This document shows positions 6,271 through 13,054 of a stretch of 16,416 nt of DNA, piece after piece (position 1 is the first letter of the stretch; every line of letters begins with the position of its first letter). The stretch comes from JAGPUQ01 sp050179115 (GTDB lineage: Bacteria; Pseudomonadota; Gammaproteobacteria; Pseudomonadales; Porticoccaceae). The notes beneath the pieces are model-generated. The model did not search any database. It worked only from the letters and a program-made list of their open reading frames with translations, and had not been told where the DNA came from. The translations under genes and the position numbers were made by a program. Where the stretch lies: contig JBFXFL010000051.1 in NCBI GenBank assembly GCA_050179115.1, forward strand, positions 1-16,416, written 5' to 3'.

Positions 6271-7773
6271 TCAGGCGATTTCGTACTCCTGCAAACGCGG
6301 ATCCCGCAGATCGTTGCGGAACTTGGTGGCGGTCCAGGGCCACGAACCCGGGACGCCTTTCTCGTCCAGGTACCAGCTTTTGCAGCCCGTGGTCCAGACG
6401 GTGTTCTTCATGTTGGCCAGCATCTCGGCATTGAAGCGTTCGGTCGCATCCTCGCGCGGGGAAACCGTCTCAAATTTGCGTTGCGCCCAGAGGTCGACAA
6501 ATTTCATGATATAGGCGGACTGGGTTTCGGCGATCGACGCCAGCGAGAAATTGCCCACCGGACTGTGGGGACCCATGACCATGAAGAAGTTGGGGAAACC
6601 GGGCAGCCCCACGGTGCGGTAGCCGCGCGCGCCGTCCTTCCACACATCGTCGAGGGTGACGCCGTTCTCCCCGGTCATGGTCATCGGCAGCATGTATTCA
6701 CCGGCGTGGTAGCCGGTGGCGAGCGCAATGACGTCGAGCTCATGGAGCTTGCCGTCCTTGGTGACGATCCCGCGCGGCTCGACATGATCGATGCGCTCGG
6801 TGACCAGTTCGACGTTGGGCTTCTGCATCGCCGGGTAGTAGTCGGACGACATCACCAGGCGTTTGCACATGGCCGTGTAATTGGGTGTCAGCTTGGCGCG
6901 CAGCACCGGATCCTTGACGGTATCGAGGTTCCACCGGCACAGCTTGCCCATCATCTTGCGCGACCAGCCGTCCCGGATGATGCCGCGGCCCATCATCTGT
7001 TCCATCGCGAAGCGGAAAGCGACGTAGTAGAACCTGGAAATGACAGGGAACCTGCGCGCCAGGCGTTTGCCCGTTTCGCCATACTTGCGGTTGGGAATCG
7101 GCAGCACCCACTGCGGCGTGCGCTGGAAGGAAATCACCTTGCTGCACACTTTCGACAAGGGCTCGACCATCTGCACACCGGTGGAGCCGCAGCCGATAAT
7201 GGCGGCGCGCTTGCCGGTCAGATCGACGCTGTTGTCCCAGCGCGCGGTGTGAATGGTCTTGCCGGCGAAGGTGTCGAGGCCGGCAATATCGGGATACTTG
7301 GGCCGCACCAGAATACCGCAGGAGCTGATCAGGATGTCGCAGTGCAGTTTTTCGCTGGTGCCATCGTGCTCGATATCGACGGTCCATCCGTCGCCGGTCC
7401 ATTCGGCGTGCTTGGCCTGGGTGCTGAAGCGGATGCGTTCGAAGACATGGTATTTGCGCGCCATGTTCTCGAAGTACTGACGGATCTCCGCGCCGCCGCA
7501 GAAACGCTGGCTCCATTCGGCACTGGGCTCGAAGCTGTACTGGTAGTAGTGGGAGGGAACGTCGCAGCGTAATCCGGGATACTGGTTGTAGTGCCACGTG
7601 CCGCCGCAGCGCTCGGCCTGTTCGAGGAGCACCAGATCGTCGTAACCGGCGGCCATCAGCCGCATCCCCATGCAGATTCCGGACAGCCCGGTCCCGATCA
7701 CGATCACCCGCGGCTTGCGCTGGCCTGTCGCCAGGCTGCGCGAAATGTCGCCACTCTCACTGATACCCATCAT
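6271..7773 (-). CDS. Flavin-containing monooxygenase, Baeyer-Villiger type
   Basis: A 500-residue FAD- and NADPH-dependent class B monooxygenase. Seen in order: FAD-binding GTGLSG (27-32) with EQAERCGGTW (51-60); YPGLRCDVPSHYYQYSF (65-81), a typical active-site region; the Baeyer-Villiger fingerprint F-x-G-x-x-x-H-x-x-x-W-D as FAGKTIHTARWD (169-180); NADP-binding GCGSTG (194-199); FQRTPQWVLP (216-225); and the late FAD segment ALATGYHAG. Such enzymes insert oxygen next to a ketone, giving esters or lactones, and some oxidise N or S atoms; the substrate cannot be read from sequence. ATGATG opens the gene at 7773 with AGGGG just upstream. Its TGA is followed by a strong hairpin. It may be a partner of the SnoaL-like gene 157 nt upstream or of the wider catabolic run. 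Confidence 0.92.
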   Translation of the reverse strand: MMGISESGDISRSLATGQRKPRVIVIGTGLSGICMGMRLMAAGYDDLVLLEQAERCGGTWHYNQYPGLRCDVPSHYYQYSFEPSAEWSQRFCGGAEIRQYFENMARKYHVFERIRFSTQAKHAEWTGDGWTVDIEHDGTSEKLHCDILISSCGILVRPKYPDIAGLDTFAGKTIHTARWDNSVDLTGKRAAIIGCGSTGVQMVEPLSKVCSKVISFQRTPQWVLPIPNRKYGETGKRLARRFPVISRFYYVAFRFAMEQMMGRGIIRDGWSRKMMGKLCRWNLDTVKDPVLRAKLTPNYTAMCKRLVMSSDYYPAMQKPNVELVTERIDHVEPRGIVTKDGKLHELDVIALATGYHAGEYMLPMTMTGENGVTLDDVWKDGARGYRTVGLPGFPNFFMVMGPHSPVGNFSLASIAETQSAYIMKFVDLWAQRKFETVSPREDATERFNAEMLANMKNTVWTTGCKSWYLDEKGVPGSWPWTATKFRNDLRDPRLQEYEIA

Positions 7774-7838
7774 TCACCCCTGTCGTCTGAATTGGTTTGC
7801 TACGGGAACAGCGCCTGCGCGCGCCGCCAGCCTTCCCG

Positions 7839-7867
7839 ATATTCGTTACCACGCACCATGGCGTCAA
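7839..7867 (-). promoter_or_regulatory. Weak promoter candidate upstream of the monooxygenase
   Basis: On the minus strand TTGACG (7867-7862, five of six) is followed after 17 nt by GAATAT (7844-7839, three of six). It lies in the 157-nt gap between the SnoaL-like gene and the monooxygenase (7774-7930), in which I see no gene. The -10 match is poor, so this is tentative. Confidence 0.25.
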
Positions 7868-7930
7868 TAGCCGTTATTTCCCTGGTTGTTCTGAATCAAT
7901 CCCGCACACAGCCGCCTCCGGCGCAGCCCG

Positions 7931-8314
7931 TTAATTGAGCGTCCGCGGGACCTGCGCCGAGTGGTGGTGCCGGATGGGGCGCTCGGCGCCGGGATCAAGC
8001 ACTATGGTAAACCGCGACGGGAACGTCAGCAGGTCATCATCCACTTCGAATTTGAAGGCATAGACTCCCGCCAGTACCACGAGGCCGCCGGGAAGCTCGT
8101 GCTGGTACAGGCGCGAGCGATACAGGCTGACCGCCAGCGCAGGGCGCGATGCCAGGGCTTCGAAATAGCTTCGGATCGCCTGGGCATCGGCCAGGGCATG
8201 GGGCGAAAAAGTCGGAAACAGGGTGGCGCCATCCGCGTAAAGATTCACCAGGGCATCGACATCGCCATCATTCACCGCCTGGAGCCAGAACTCCAATATC
8301 TCCTGACCGGTCAC
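7931..8314 (-). CDS. SnoaL/NTF2-like small protein (nuclear transport factor 2 fold)
   Basis: A 127-residue protein with the cone-shaped NTF2-like fold pattern: an opening helix (QEILEFWLQAVNDGDVDALV), then LYADGATLFPTFSP, a second helix QAIRSYFEALASRP, and an antiparallel strand region GLVVLAGVYAFKFE and FPSRFTIVLD ending in HHHSAQVP. The fold serves as an enzyme (isomerase, cyclase, dehydratase) or as a binding domain, so reaction and ligand are not predicted. The start is GTG at 8314 because AGGAG lies six bases upstream; a longer frame from TTG at 8383 adds 23 residues with no family resemblance. It lies 102 nt after the histidine phosphatase gene and 157 nt before the monooxygenase on the same strand, so it may belong to the same transcription unit. 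Confidence 0.78.
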   Translation of the reverse strand: MTGQEILEFWLQAVNDGDVDALVNLYADGATLFPTFSPHALADAQAIRSYFEALASRPALAVSLYRSRLYQHELPGGLVVLAGVYAFKFEVDDDLLTFPSRFTIVLDPGAERPIRHHHSAQVPRTLN

Positions 8315-8416
8315 CGGATTCTCCTGTGGCTGCTGTTCAACAGGGGCGCGAGGGTAGCACAGCAGGCCCCATCCCGGCGCCAAGATTGTGTCGCCTGCAC
8401 GCGTCGGACCGGAACT

Positions 8417-9043
8417 TCATTCGCCGGCGCCAAAGCCCTGGGTCAGATCGGCGTACTGCACCACCTCGGGCGGACCATCGGGCCGCACCTGGAGGATGCT
8501 GTGGGCGCAGTTGTGCATGCGCGGCGGCTCCCAGAGGCGGCTCAGGGGGCGGTCGAGGTAGTGACTCAGCAGCGTGCGAATCATGGCGCCGTGACTGACC
8601 ACCACCACATCGCCGCCGCCGTGCTCGCGCGCCATGATTTCCGCCAGCGCCTGCAACCCGCGCGCCTGCAACTGGGCGAAGGTTTCCGCGCCGGGATAGT
8701 TGAAACGATGCGGCGCATGCCGAAACGCATGAACGTCCTCGGGATGCAGCTGCTCGATCTCCTGGTAGAGGAAGCCCTCCCAGTCCGCCAGATAGATTTC
8801 ACGCAGATTCTCCATCAGGACGAACTCCACCCCCCGCTGGCCGAACGCCAGTTCGGCGGTTTCCCGCGCCCGCAGGCTGGTGCTCGTGTAGACCCGCACC
8901 GGCTCGAGATGGGCGAGGGTTTCACGCAGACCCAGCGCCTGGCTCCGGCCTAGGGCATTGAGGGGGTTGTCGGCATGCCCCTGGATGCGGCCCTCGGCGT
9001 TCCAGGCGGTCTCGCCATGGCGGATCAGGTGAATGCGCGTCAT
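8417..9043 (-). CDS. Histidine phosphatase family protein (phosphoglycerate mutase-like)
   Basis: A 208-residue member of branch 1 of the histidine phosphatase superfamily. The phosphate pocket is complete: RHGE at 8-11 with nucleophile His9, Arg58/Arg60 in TSLRARETAE, Glu82 in LREIYLADWEG and the second histidine His151 in VVVVSHGAM. Length and the LADWEG motif resemble GpmB/CobC-like broad-specificity phosphatases rather than true glycolytic mutase, but the substrate cannot be read out. The ATG at 9043 has GAGG five bases upstream. It follows pdxH by 28 nt across a 13-bp tandem repeat. The same superfamily also heads the operon (15391-16092); the two proteins differ in active-site content. 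A role in pyridoxal phosphate metabolism is possible from the neighbour but not shown. Confidence 0.9.
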   Translation of the reverse strand: MTRIHLIRHGETAWNAEGRIQGHADNPLNALGRSQALGLRETLAHLEPVRVYTSTSLRARETAELAFGQRGVEFVLMENLREIYLADWEGFLYQEIEQLHPEDVHAFRHAPHRFNYPGAETFAQLQARGLQALAEIMAREHGGGDVVVVSHGAMIRTLLSHYLDRPLSRLWEPPRMHNCAHSILQVRPDGPPEVVQYADLTQGFGAGE

Positions 9044-9051
9044 CGCTGCCT

Positions 9052-9077
9052 CGTCGGATCAGGGCGTCGGATCAGGG
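9052..9077. repeat. Tandem duplication of 13 bp at the pdxH stop codon
   Basis: CGTCGGATCAGGG is present twice head to tail, at 9052-9064 and 9065-9077. The second copy contains the pdxH stop codon (9072-9074 on the plus strand). The duplication sits within the 28-nt spacer to the histidine phosphatase gene and ends one base from its GAGG ribosome site. Confidence 0.9.
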
Positions 9078-9713
9078 TGCCAGACGTACTATCCGCCAGC
9101 TGTCCGGTGTCGGACCCGGCAGGTAGCGGAAGCGGTCGTGCAGGCGCATTTCGCCGCCCTGCCAGAATTCAAAAGCCCTGGGCACCACCCGAAAACCGCC
9201 CCAGAACTCCGGAACCGGAACTTCGCCTCCCGCAAAGCGCGCGGCGCAGCGCGCAAACGCCGCTTCCAGATCCTCGCGCGAGGCAAGCTCGGTGCTCTGC
9301 CGGGAGGCCCAGGCGGCCAGCTGGCTGTCCCGGGGTCGTGTGGCGAAGTAGTCGCTCACTTCGTCCCGCGAAACCGGGCTCGCGGTGCCGGCGATGCTGA
9401 CCTGGCGGTCCAGCAAAAACCACGGGAAATGCAGACTGAGTTCGGCGCTGGCGGCAATTTGCGCCGCCTTGTGGCTGCCCAGATTGGTGTAGAACACGAA
9501 GCCCCGGGCGTCGAAGCCCTTGAGCAACACGGCCCGCTGCCAGGGCCGGCCTGCGGCATCGAGCGTCGCGACCACCATCGCCGTTGGGTCGACCATGGGC
9601 GAGGCGACGGCTGCGTCGAGCCAGAGCTGGAACTGGTCGAAGGGCGAGTCCCGGAGCGACTCCCGGGTCAGGTTGCCATAGCGGTATTCCCGGCGCTTGA
9701 AGTCGATGCTCAT
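9072..9713 (-). CDS. pdxH: Pyridoxine/pyridoxamine 5'-phosphate oxidase
   Basis: A 213-residue FMN enzyme that oxidises pyridoxamine- and pyridoxine-5'-phosphate to pyridoxal 5'-phosphate with oxygen, the last step of vitamin B6 synthesis and salvage. Seen: REYRYGNLTRESLRDSPFDQ (8-27); FMN-binding QRAVLLKGFD (59-68) and FYTNLGSHKA (74-83); FPW (96-98); PRDSQLAAWASRQS (127-140); and the family signature FEFWQGGEMRLHDR (181-194) with Arg190 and His192 at the substrate phosphate/ring site; the C-terminus WRIVRLAP is intact. Length fits the family (about 215). The ATG at 9713 lies 7 nt after the stop of the upstream dehydrogenase gene, so the two are probably translated from one mRNA. Being inside a catabolic-looking run is unusual for a housekeeping gene. 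Confidence 0.96.
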   Translation of the reverse strand: MSIDFKRREYRYGNLTRESLRDSPFDQFQLWLDAAVASPMVDPTAMVVATLDAAGRPWQRAVLLKGFDARGFVFYTNLGSHKAAQIAASAELSLHFPWFLLDRQVSIAGTASPVSRDEVSDYFATRPRDSQLAAWASRQSTELASREDLEAAFARCAARFAGGEVPVPEFWGGFRVVPRAFEFWQGGEMRLHDRFRYLPGPTPDSWRIVRLAP

Positions 9714-9720
9714 GGTGCAC

Positions 9721-10491
9721 TCAGGCGGCGGACAGCCCGCCGTCGATGGGAAGCACGGCGCCGTTCATGAAACTGTTGTCGTCGCAGCAGGCCCACAGCA
9801 TCGCCTGCACCACCTCATCCATCTCGCCCAGGCGTCGCATCGGGTTGCCCGCCTCGAGATTTTCGCGGCTCTTGCCGCCGGCCGCATTCAGGCTGGCCTC
9901 GACCAGGGGCGTCAGGGCGAAGGCCGGGCACAAGGCGTTGACCCGGATCCCTTTGCGTCCGTATTCCAGGGCCGCCGATTTGGTCAGTCCGATCACGCCA
10001 TGCTTGCTGGCGCTGTAGAGACTGATGAAAGGTGCGCCCATGATGCCCGCCGCCGAACTCACATTGAGGATGGCGCCGCTGTTGCGGGTGACCATGCGGG
10101 CAAGCTCCTGCTGCATGCACAGATAGACGCCCTTGAGATTGGTGTCGATAACGCGGTCCCACATGCCGAGGTCGGTTTCGTGCAGCCGCACCTTGGCGTG
10201 GGAGACGCCGGCATTGTTGATCGCCACATCGAGGCGCTCGAAGCTGTCATCGAGGGCAGCGAAAAAAGCCGCCACCTGCGCGGGCACGCCGACATCGCAG
10301 GCCATGGCCACCACCTGGGTGCCGCCGGCTTCCAGTTGCCGGGCCACGGCGCTGACGGCTTTTTCGTTGAGATCGCACAGGGCGAGGCGCGCGCCGGCCG
10401 CCGCGAACTGCTCGGCAGCCAGCTTGCCGAAGCCGGAGCCCGCGCCCGTGATCAGGACGACCTGGTTATCGAAATTGTAGTGGGTTCGCAT
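9721..10491 (-). CDS. Short-chain dehydrogenase/reductase (SDR A)
   Basis: A 256-residue classical SDR. Seen: cofactor motif TGAGSGFG (15-22), acidic Asp40 after the second strand (LALCDLNEK), which favours NAD over NADP, NNAG (92-95), and catalytic Ser146 (NVSS), Tyr159 and Lys163 in YSASK. The C-terminus GAVLPIDGG is typical. The reaction is oxidation or reduction of an alcohol/ketone; the operon suggests a hydroxyacyl- or oxoacyl-CoA, which is inference. The ATG at 10491 has GAGG seven bases upstream. It is third of three consecutive SDR genes, 42 nt after SDR B and 7 nt before pdxH. Its Gly-Phe-Gly cofactor variant is shared with SDR C, unlike the Gly-Ile-Gly of SDR B. Confidence 0.92.
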   Translation of the reverse strand: MRTHYNFDNQVVLITGAGSGFGKLAAEQFAAAGARLALCDLNEKAVSAVARQLEAGGTQVVAMACDVGVPAQVAAFFAALDDSFERLDVAINNAGVSHAKVRLHETDLGMWDRVIDTNLKGVYLCMQQELARMVTRNSGAILNVSSAAGIMGAPFISLYSASKHGVIGLTKSAALEYGRKGIRVNALCPAFALTPLVEASLNAAGGKSRENLEAGNPMRRLGEMDEVVQAMLWACCDDNSFMNGAVLPIDGGLSAA

Positions 10492-10533
10492 CGCGCCGCC
10501 TCGTTGTATCGTCAGCTGTTCACATTCCGGGCA

Positions 10534-11298
10534 TCAGATGGTGATGCCGCCATCGACGGTCAGACAGGTGCCCGTGGTGTAGCTGGCCGCGTCCGATACC
10601 AGATAGAGCACGGCGCCGGCCATTTCTTCGGGCTCCGCGTGACGGCCCATGGGAATGCCCGCCATGATCTCGCGATGCACGTCCTCGTTGGTGAACAAGG
10701 CGCCGGCGAATCTGGTTTTGGTGAGACCGGGCAACAGCGCGTTGACGCGGATGTTTTCGAGCGCGCACTCCTTGGCGAAGGTCTTGGTCATGCTGATGAT
10801 CGCCGCCTTGGAAATCGAATAAATGCCTTGCAGTGGTCCCGGGGTGACACCGTTGACCGAGCCCACATTGACGATGGCGCCGCCGCCCCCTTGGCGCATC
10901 AGCTTTATCGCCCCCACGGACATATAAAAATAGCCGCGGATGTTCACGTCCAGGGTTTTCTGGAAGGCGGGCAGGTCGGTGTCCACCACATGGCCGAAAT
11001 AGGGGTTGGCGGCGGCGTTGTTGACCAGGATGTCGAGGCGGCCGTGGGTGGCGCGGACCTGGGCAAAGGCGGCCTCGATCTGCTCGATCTCGCCGATATG
11101 ACAGGCCATGGCCTCGGCGCTGTGGCCGGCGGCCTGGATTTCGTCCACCACGCGCTGGCAGCTGTCGAGCTTGCGGCTGGTGACGATGACATGGGCGCCC
11201 TGTTCGGCCAGCAGCTTGGCGATGGCTGCACCGATGCCGCGACTGGCGCCGGCAATCAGCGCGATGCGTCCCGTCAGCTCAAAGAGTTTGGTGGTCAT
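10534..11298 (-). CDS. Short-chain dehydrogenase/reductase (SDR B, DHRS4-like)
   Basis: A 254-residue classical SDR. The cofactor motif reads AGASRGIG (16-23), with Ala replacing the usual Thr; Arg42 (TSRK) suggests NADP(H). NNAAANPYFG (93-102) replaces the usual NNAG and is the pattern of the DHRS4-like carbonyl reductase branch. Catalytic Ser147 (NVGSVNG), Tyr160 and Lys164 (YSISK) are present, as is CLTVDGG near the end. Members reduce ketones or act on 3-hydroxyacyl substrates, so several reactions are possible. The ATG at 11298 has an excellent GAGGAG five bases upstream, which overlaps the TGA of SDR C; this suggests translational coupling. It lies 42 nt before SDR A. Confidence 0.92.
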   Translation of the reverse strand: MTTKLFELTGRIALIAGASRGIGAAIAKLLAEQGAHVIVTSRKLDSCQRVVDEIQAAGHSAEAMACHIGEIEQIEAAFAQVRATHGRLDILVNNAAANPYFGHVVDTDLPAFQKTLDVNIRGYFYMSVGAIKLMRQGGGGAIVNVGSVNGVTPGPLQGIYSISKAAIISMTKTFAKECALENIRVNALLPGLTKTRFAGALFTNEDVHREIMAGIPMGRHAEPEEMAGAVLYLVSDAASYTTGTCLTVDGGITI

Positions 11299-11307
11299 TT
11301 TTTCTCC

Positions 11308-12078
11308 TCAGATGGACATCACCAGATGGCCGCCATCCACCGGCAGCAGGGCGCCGTTGATGAAGGAGCCGGCGTCGCTGGCCAGCAGCAGCAGCGGGCC
11401 ATCCATTTCCTCCATGCGGCCCAGGCGTCCACCGGGGGTCGCCGCTATGTAGTTCTGGCCGGCCGCGCTGTCGAAGTATTCATCGTTCATTTCGGTCTTG
11501 AAGTAACCGGGGCAGATGGCATTGACCCGAATGTTCTTGCCCGCCAGCTCCAGCGCCATGTGCTTGGTGAGCTGGATCACCCCCGCCTTGGTGGCCGAAT
11601 AGACGCCGTGGCCGCGGCTGGTGGCCATGCCCAGCACCGAGGCAATATTGACGATGGCCCCACCGCGACCGGCCGCCAGCATGCGCCGGGCCGCTTCCGC
11701 CGCCACCAGCCAGGCGCCCTTGAGATTGGTATCCATCACCCAGTCCCAGTCGGCTTCCGCGGTCTTGTGCAGGACCCCGGGGGCCGCGACGCCGGCATTG
11801 TTGACCAGCAGATCCACGGTGCCGAATTTCGTCTCCGCCGCCGCGAAGGCGGCGGCGACACTGGCGGCGTCGGTGACGTCCATGCCAACCGCGTGGGCCG
11901 CGCCCCCGGCGGTAGCGATTTCATCCACCAGCCGGTCGAGGCGATCCTCGCGGCGCGCGCCCGCGACCACGCGCGCGCCGGCGGCGGCCAGCACGCGGGT
12001 AAAGTGCGCGCCGAAGCCGCTGGAGGCACCCGTCACCAGTGCCACCCGGCCGGTGAGATCGAAGCGTTTGCAGTCCAT
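11308..12078 (-). CDS. Short-chain dehydrogenase/reductase (SDR C)
   Basis: A 256-residue classical SDR. Seen: TGASSGFG (16-23); basic residues Arg42/Arg43 (GARRED), which favour NADP(H); Asp67 in GMDVTD; NNAG (93-96); catalytic Ser147 (NIASVLG), Tyr160 and Lys164 (YSATK); and LLPVDGG near the C-terminus. It resembles SDR A in the Gly-Phe-Gly motif, the DTNLKG helix and the GALLP/GAVLP ending, so an old duplication is plausible. The ATG at 12078 has GAGGA seven bases upstream, and that site includes the TGA of the quinone oxidoreductase gene, so the two are tightly coupled. It lies 9 nt before SDR B. Substrate unknown; a fatty or hydroxy acyl-CoA is suggested by the operon. Confidence 0.92.
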   Translation of the reverse strand: MDCKRFDLTGRVALVTGASSGFGAHFTRVLAAAGARVVAGARREDRLDRLVDEIATAGGAAHAVGMDVTDAASVAAAFAAAETKFGTVDLLVNNAGVAAPGVLHKTAEADWDWVMDTNLKGAWLVAAEAARRMLAAGRGGAIVNIASVLGMATSRGHGVYSATKAGVIQLTKHMALELAGKNIRVNAICPGYFKTEMNDEYFDSAAGQNYIAATPGGRLGRMEEMDGPLLLLASDAGSFINGALLPVDGGHLVMSI

Positions 12079-12088
12079 GATCTTGTCC

Positions 12089-13029
12089 TCAGGGTTTTAC
12101 GATGACCTTGCCCATGACGTTGCGGCCGGTCACCTTCTTGATCGCGGCGATGCCGTCGGTCAGCGGAAACACCGCGTCGATCACCGGCCTCACCTGGCCG
12201 GTCTCGATCCAGCCGAACAGCTCGCGCATGTTGGCGGCGTGCGCTGTGGGTTCCTTCTCGGTAAAGGCGCCCCAGAACACGCCGATCACCGCATAGCCTT
12301 TCACCAGCGTCAGGTTGACCGGCAGGGTCGGGATGCGCCCCGAGGCAAAGCCCACGACCAGCAACCGTCCGTCCCAGGCCATGGCGCGGGAGCAGGCGTC
12401 GAAGGCATCGCCGCCGACGGCATCGTAGACCACATCGGCGCCGCGCCCGTCGGTCAGTGTCTTGATCGCCTGATTCAGATCGTCGCGGCTGTAGTTGATG
12501 CCTGCATCCGCACCCTGGGATTTGGCAAAAGCGATCTTTGCGTCGCTGGAGCAGACCGCGATCACGCGCGCGCCGATGGCCTTGCCGATCTGCACGGCGG
12601 CGANNNNNNNNNNNNNNNNNNNNNNNNNNNNNNNNNNNNNNNNNNNNNNNNNNNNNNNNNNNNNNNNNNNNNNNNNNNNNNNNNNNNNNNNNNNNNNNNN
12701 NNNAATGGAAACAGCTCCCGGGCCGGCACCGCGATCTGCTCGGCGTAGGCACCACGCCCGACATTCCAGCCCAGCACCCGGTCGCCCACCGCAAAACCGC
12801 TGGCCCCCGGTCCCAGCGCCGCCACCTGCCCGGCGAATTCGCCACCCGGCATGAAGGGAACCTGGGGTTTCGCCTGATACTTGCCTTCCACCAGGAGGCC
12901 GTCGGGAAAATTGACGCCGATGGCTGCGATGGACACCAGGATTTCTCCCGCGCCCGGCACCGGGTCCGGCATGTCCCGATAGACCAGATTTTCGACCGGC
13001 CCGTAGGCCTCGCAGACCAGTGCTTTCAT
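12089..13029 (-). CDS. Zinc-free NADPH:quinone oxidoreductase family protein (MDR), interrupted by assembly gap
   Basis: A medium-chain dehydrogenase/reductase of the quinone oxidoreductase/enoyl reductase branch. Before the gap: MKALVCEAYGPVENL, GVNFPDGLLVEGKYQ (38-52), PFMPGGEFAGQV (58-69) and GDRVLGW (82-88), ending ARELFP (103-108). After it: AAVQIGKAIGARVIAVC, then NYSRDD, GADVVYDAVGG and the C-terminus MGKVIVKP. No zinc-ligand cysteines are seen. The missing part should hold the Rossmann glycine motif. Comparing to family length, about 48 residues (about 140 nt) are absent; the 100 N placeholder is out of frame between the two halves. The gene is probably intact in the organism. GGGGGA lies upstream of the ATG at 13029. 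It lies 25 nt after the kinase and 10 nt before SDR C. Likely substrates are enoyl-CoA or quinones; not decidable. Confidence 0.9.
12604..12703. other. Assembly gap of 100 N inside the quinone oxidoreductase gene
   Basis: Exactly 100 undetermined bases, the usual placeholder for a gap of unknown size. Frame bookkeeping of the flanks (two bases of a codon left on each side) shows that the true length must equal 2 modulo 3, so 100 cannot be the real size if the gene is intact. Family length suggests about 140. Confidence 0.99.
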
Positions 13030-13054
13030 GGCATTTCCCCCCGGTATTTTGTGG

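Noticed and set aside
8341..8440. Repeated GGCGCC-containing motif near 8376 and 8430
   Set aside because: Short GC-rich matches of this kind are expected by chance at this base composition and show no further structure.
9697..12105. 802-residue open frame on the plus strand opposite the SDR genes and pdxH promoter side
   Set aside because: It lies antisense to three well-recognised SDR genes, is rich in His/Gly/Ala/Gln with no family resemblance, and reflects the codon bias of the opposite strand in GC-rich DNA.
12089..13029. Two separate genes or a pseudogene
   Set aside because: The break coincides with the 100-N placeholder, and the two halves join as N- and C-terminal parts of one MDR protein.
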